This document shows positions 62,987 through 64,000 of a stretch of DNA of 64,000 nt, piece by piece. The notes under the pieces were generated by a model. It searched no databases. It had not been told where the DNA came from and worked only from the letters and a program-made list of their open reading frames with translations. Origin of the DNA: an uncultured Lachnospiraceae bacterium (GTDB lineage Bacteria > Bacillota > Clostridia > Lachnospirales > Lachnospiraceae); the NCBI GenBank assembly GCA_910579275.1, contig CAJTTO010000001.1:124001-188000 (forward strand), given 5' to 3'. Position 1 is the stretch's first letter, and each line of letters starts with the position of its first letter. The position numbers and the translations under genes are program-made.

Positions 62987-63061
62987 CACAGCCCGCAGAA
63001 CCGTGCGCGCAGTCCGCTTTGTGCCTCACAGCGCTGCATATACCGGAATCTGCGGGCTGTG
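62987..63061 (+). other. Long intercistronic hairpin before the ROK gene
   Basis: 13-bp perfect stem (62987-62999 with 63049-63061) around a 49-nt loop, no T tail. It occupies most of the gap and ends just before the ROK ribosome-binding site, so it may be an mRNA processing or stability element or influence ROK translation. Confidence 0.55.
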
Positions 63062-63079
63062 AGAGAATGGGGGACAATT

Positions 63080-64000
63080 ATGTCAGAGACAGGAAAACAG
63101 GTGGCGGTCGGTATTGACCTTGGCGGAACCGCAGTAAAAATCGGAATTGTGAATGCGTCCTATGAAATACTGGCACAGACATCCATACCGACAAATGCCG
63201 AGCGGCCGTATGATGCGGTGATTGCAGATATAGGAAAGACGGCGGCGGCGCTGCTTGCCGAGAACGGATTTACCGTGGCGGACTGCGCAGGTGCCGGCGT
63301 GGGAAGCCCGGGAACCATTGACAGCCAAAATGGCGTCGTGCTCTATTCCAACAACATCCGCTGGGACAATGTCCCGCTCGCAGCGGAGCTGCAAAAATAT
63401 CTTCCTGTGCCCGTGCGTGTGCAGAATGATGCAAACTGCGCTGCCCTCGGCGAAGTGCTGTGCGGTGCGGCGAAAGGCTGTCAGAATGCAGTCTTTCTGA
63501 CGCTCGGAACCGGAGTCGGCGGCGGTATTGTAATCAATGGGAAAATCTTTGAGGGCGGACACCCCGGCGGTGCAGAACTCGGTCATGTGAAATGCGGTTC
63601 CGAAAAACGCAGGTGTACCTGCGGGAGATTTGACTGTCTCGAGACATATGCCTCCGCGACCGCTCTGATTCACGATGCAAAGCAGATGGCGGCAGCGCAT
63701 CCCGACTCACTGCTCTGGGAGCTGTGCGGCGGTGACTTAGAAAGGATGAACGCAAAAATCCCGTTTGACGCTGCAGATGCCGGTGACAGCTGCGGCAAGG
63801 TACTGGTGGACAACTATATTCAATATCTGGCGGATGGCATCACGGATCTTGCGAATATTTTCCGTCCGGATAAAATCGTGCTCGGCGGCGGTGTGTGCGC
63901 GCAGGGCGAGAAGCTGACAGATCCGCTCAACCGGTATCTGCGGGAGAACTGTTTTGGCAGTACCGTGGCGTATGTGCCTAAGGCAGTCATCGCGGAAAAT
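63080..64000 (+). CDS. ROK family sugar kinase (3' end outside window)
   Basis: 307 residues visible. ATP-binding GIDLGGTAVKIGIVN at the N-terminus, catalytic region QNDANCAALGE, and ROK zinc signature GHVKCGSEKRRCTCGRFDCLE. No helix-turn-helix precedes it, so it is a kinase rather than a repressor. Likely substrates are glucose, mannose or GlcNAc released inside the cell by GH130, GH20 and GH38; by context mannose or GlcNAc. ATG 63080 follows a GGGGGA site. The frame is still open at the window end. Confidence 0.9.
   Translation, partial: MSETGKQVAVGIDLGGTAVKIGIVNASYEILAQTSIPTNAERPYDAVIADIGKTAAALLAENGFTVADCAGAGVGSPGTIDSQNGVVLYSNNIRWDNVPLAAELQKYLPVPVRVQNDANCAALGEVLCGAAKGCQNAVFLTLGTGVGGGIVINGKIFEGGHPGGAELGHVKCGSEKRRCTCGRFDCLETYASATALIHDAKQMAAAHPDSLLWELCGGDLERMNAKIPFDAADAGDSCGKVLVDNYIQYLADGITDLANIFRPDKIVLGGGVCAQGEKLTDPLNRYLRENCFGSTVAYVPKAVIAEN

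Overview
The window looks like chromosomal DNA of a gut Lachnospiraceae-type Firmicute (Clostridia). This is inferred from strong Shine-Dalgarno sites (AGGAGG), low-to-moderate GC, CUT1-type sugar ABC systems without their own ATPase, GH94/GH130 phosphorylases, Big_2-rich secreted proteins and a vanG-like cluster. No tRNA, rRNA, CRISPR array, intact transposase or prophage was seen. All family names come from reading motifs; no database search was run.

Layout. 1-6.7 kb is a housekeeping stretch: the end of argC, an RsmF-like rRNA methyltransferase, a MATE exporter, a small XRE regulator, and a radical-SAM/partner pair predicted to act in DNA repair. 6.7-10 kb holds a LacI regulator divergent from a fucose/arabinose-isomerase-like enzyme, separated by about 750 bp of nested inverted repeats. 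10.2-13.4 kb holds two ankyrin-repeat genes; the second contains a full-length copy of the first.

13.6-30.1 kb reads as a beta-glucan locus: two cytoplasmic GH94 phosphorylases (one laminaribiose-phosphorylase-like, one cellobiose/chitobiose-phosphorylase-like), an AraC regulator, a lipoprotein plus two permeases, and a 2,224-residue secreted GH16 beta-1,3-glucanase-like protein with seven Ig-like repeats and seven CBM-like modules. The proposed flow is extracellular cleavage by GH16, import by the ABC system, then intracellular phosphorolysis.

30.2-39 kb holds an AT-rich patch with a small-molecule-type methyltransferase, oligoendopeptidase F, and a vanR-vanS-vanG-vanT cluster (D-Ala:D-Ser ligase plus membrane serine racemase) in which I find no vanXY or vanY. 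39-42.7 kb is an AT-rich restriction-modification island (beta-class DNA methyltransferase plus a type IIG-like fused nuclease-methyltransferase). 42.8-48.6 kb holds an unrecognised gene and a MoxR-DUF58-transglutaminase operon.

48.7-64 kb reads as a host N-glycan utilisation locus: LacI regulator, LplB/YtcP-type permeases and lipoprotein, GH130 phosphorylase, GH20 hexosaminidase, GH38 alpha-mannosidase, lipoprotein GH85 endo-beta-N-acetylglucosaminidase and a ROK sugar kinase cut by the window end. GH85 would release the glycan at the surface, the ABC system import it, GH38 and GH20 trim it, GH130 phosphorolyse the Man-GlcNAc core, and the kinase phosphorylate the freed sugar.
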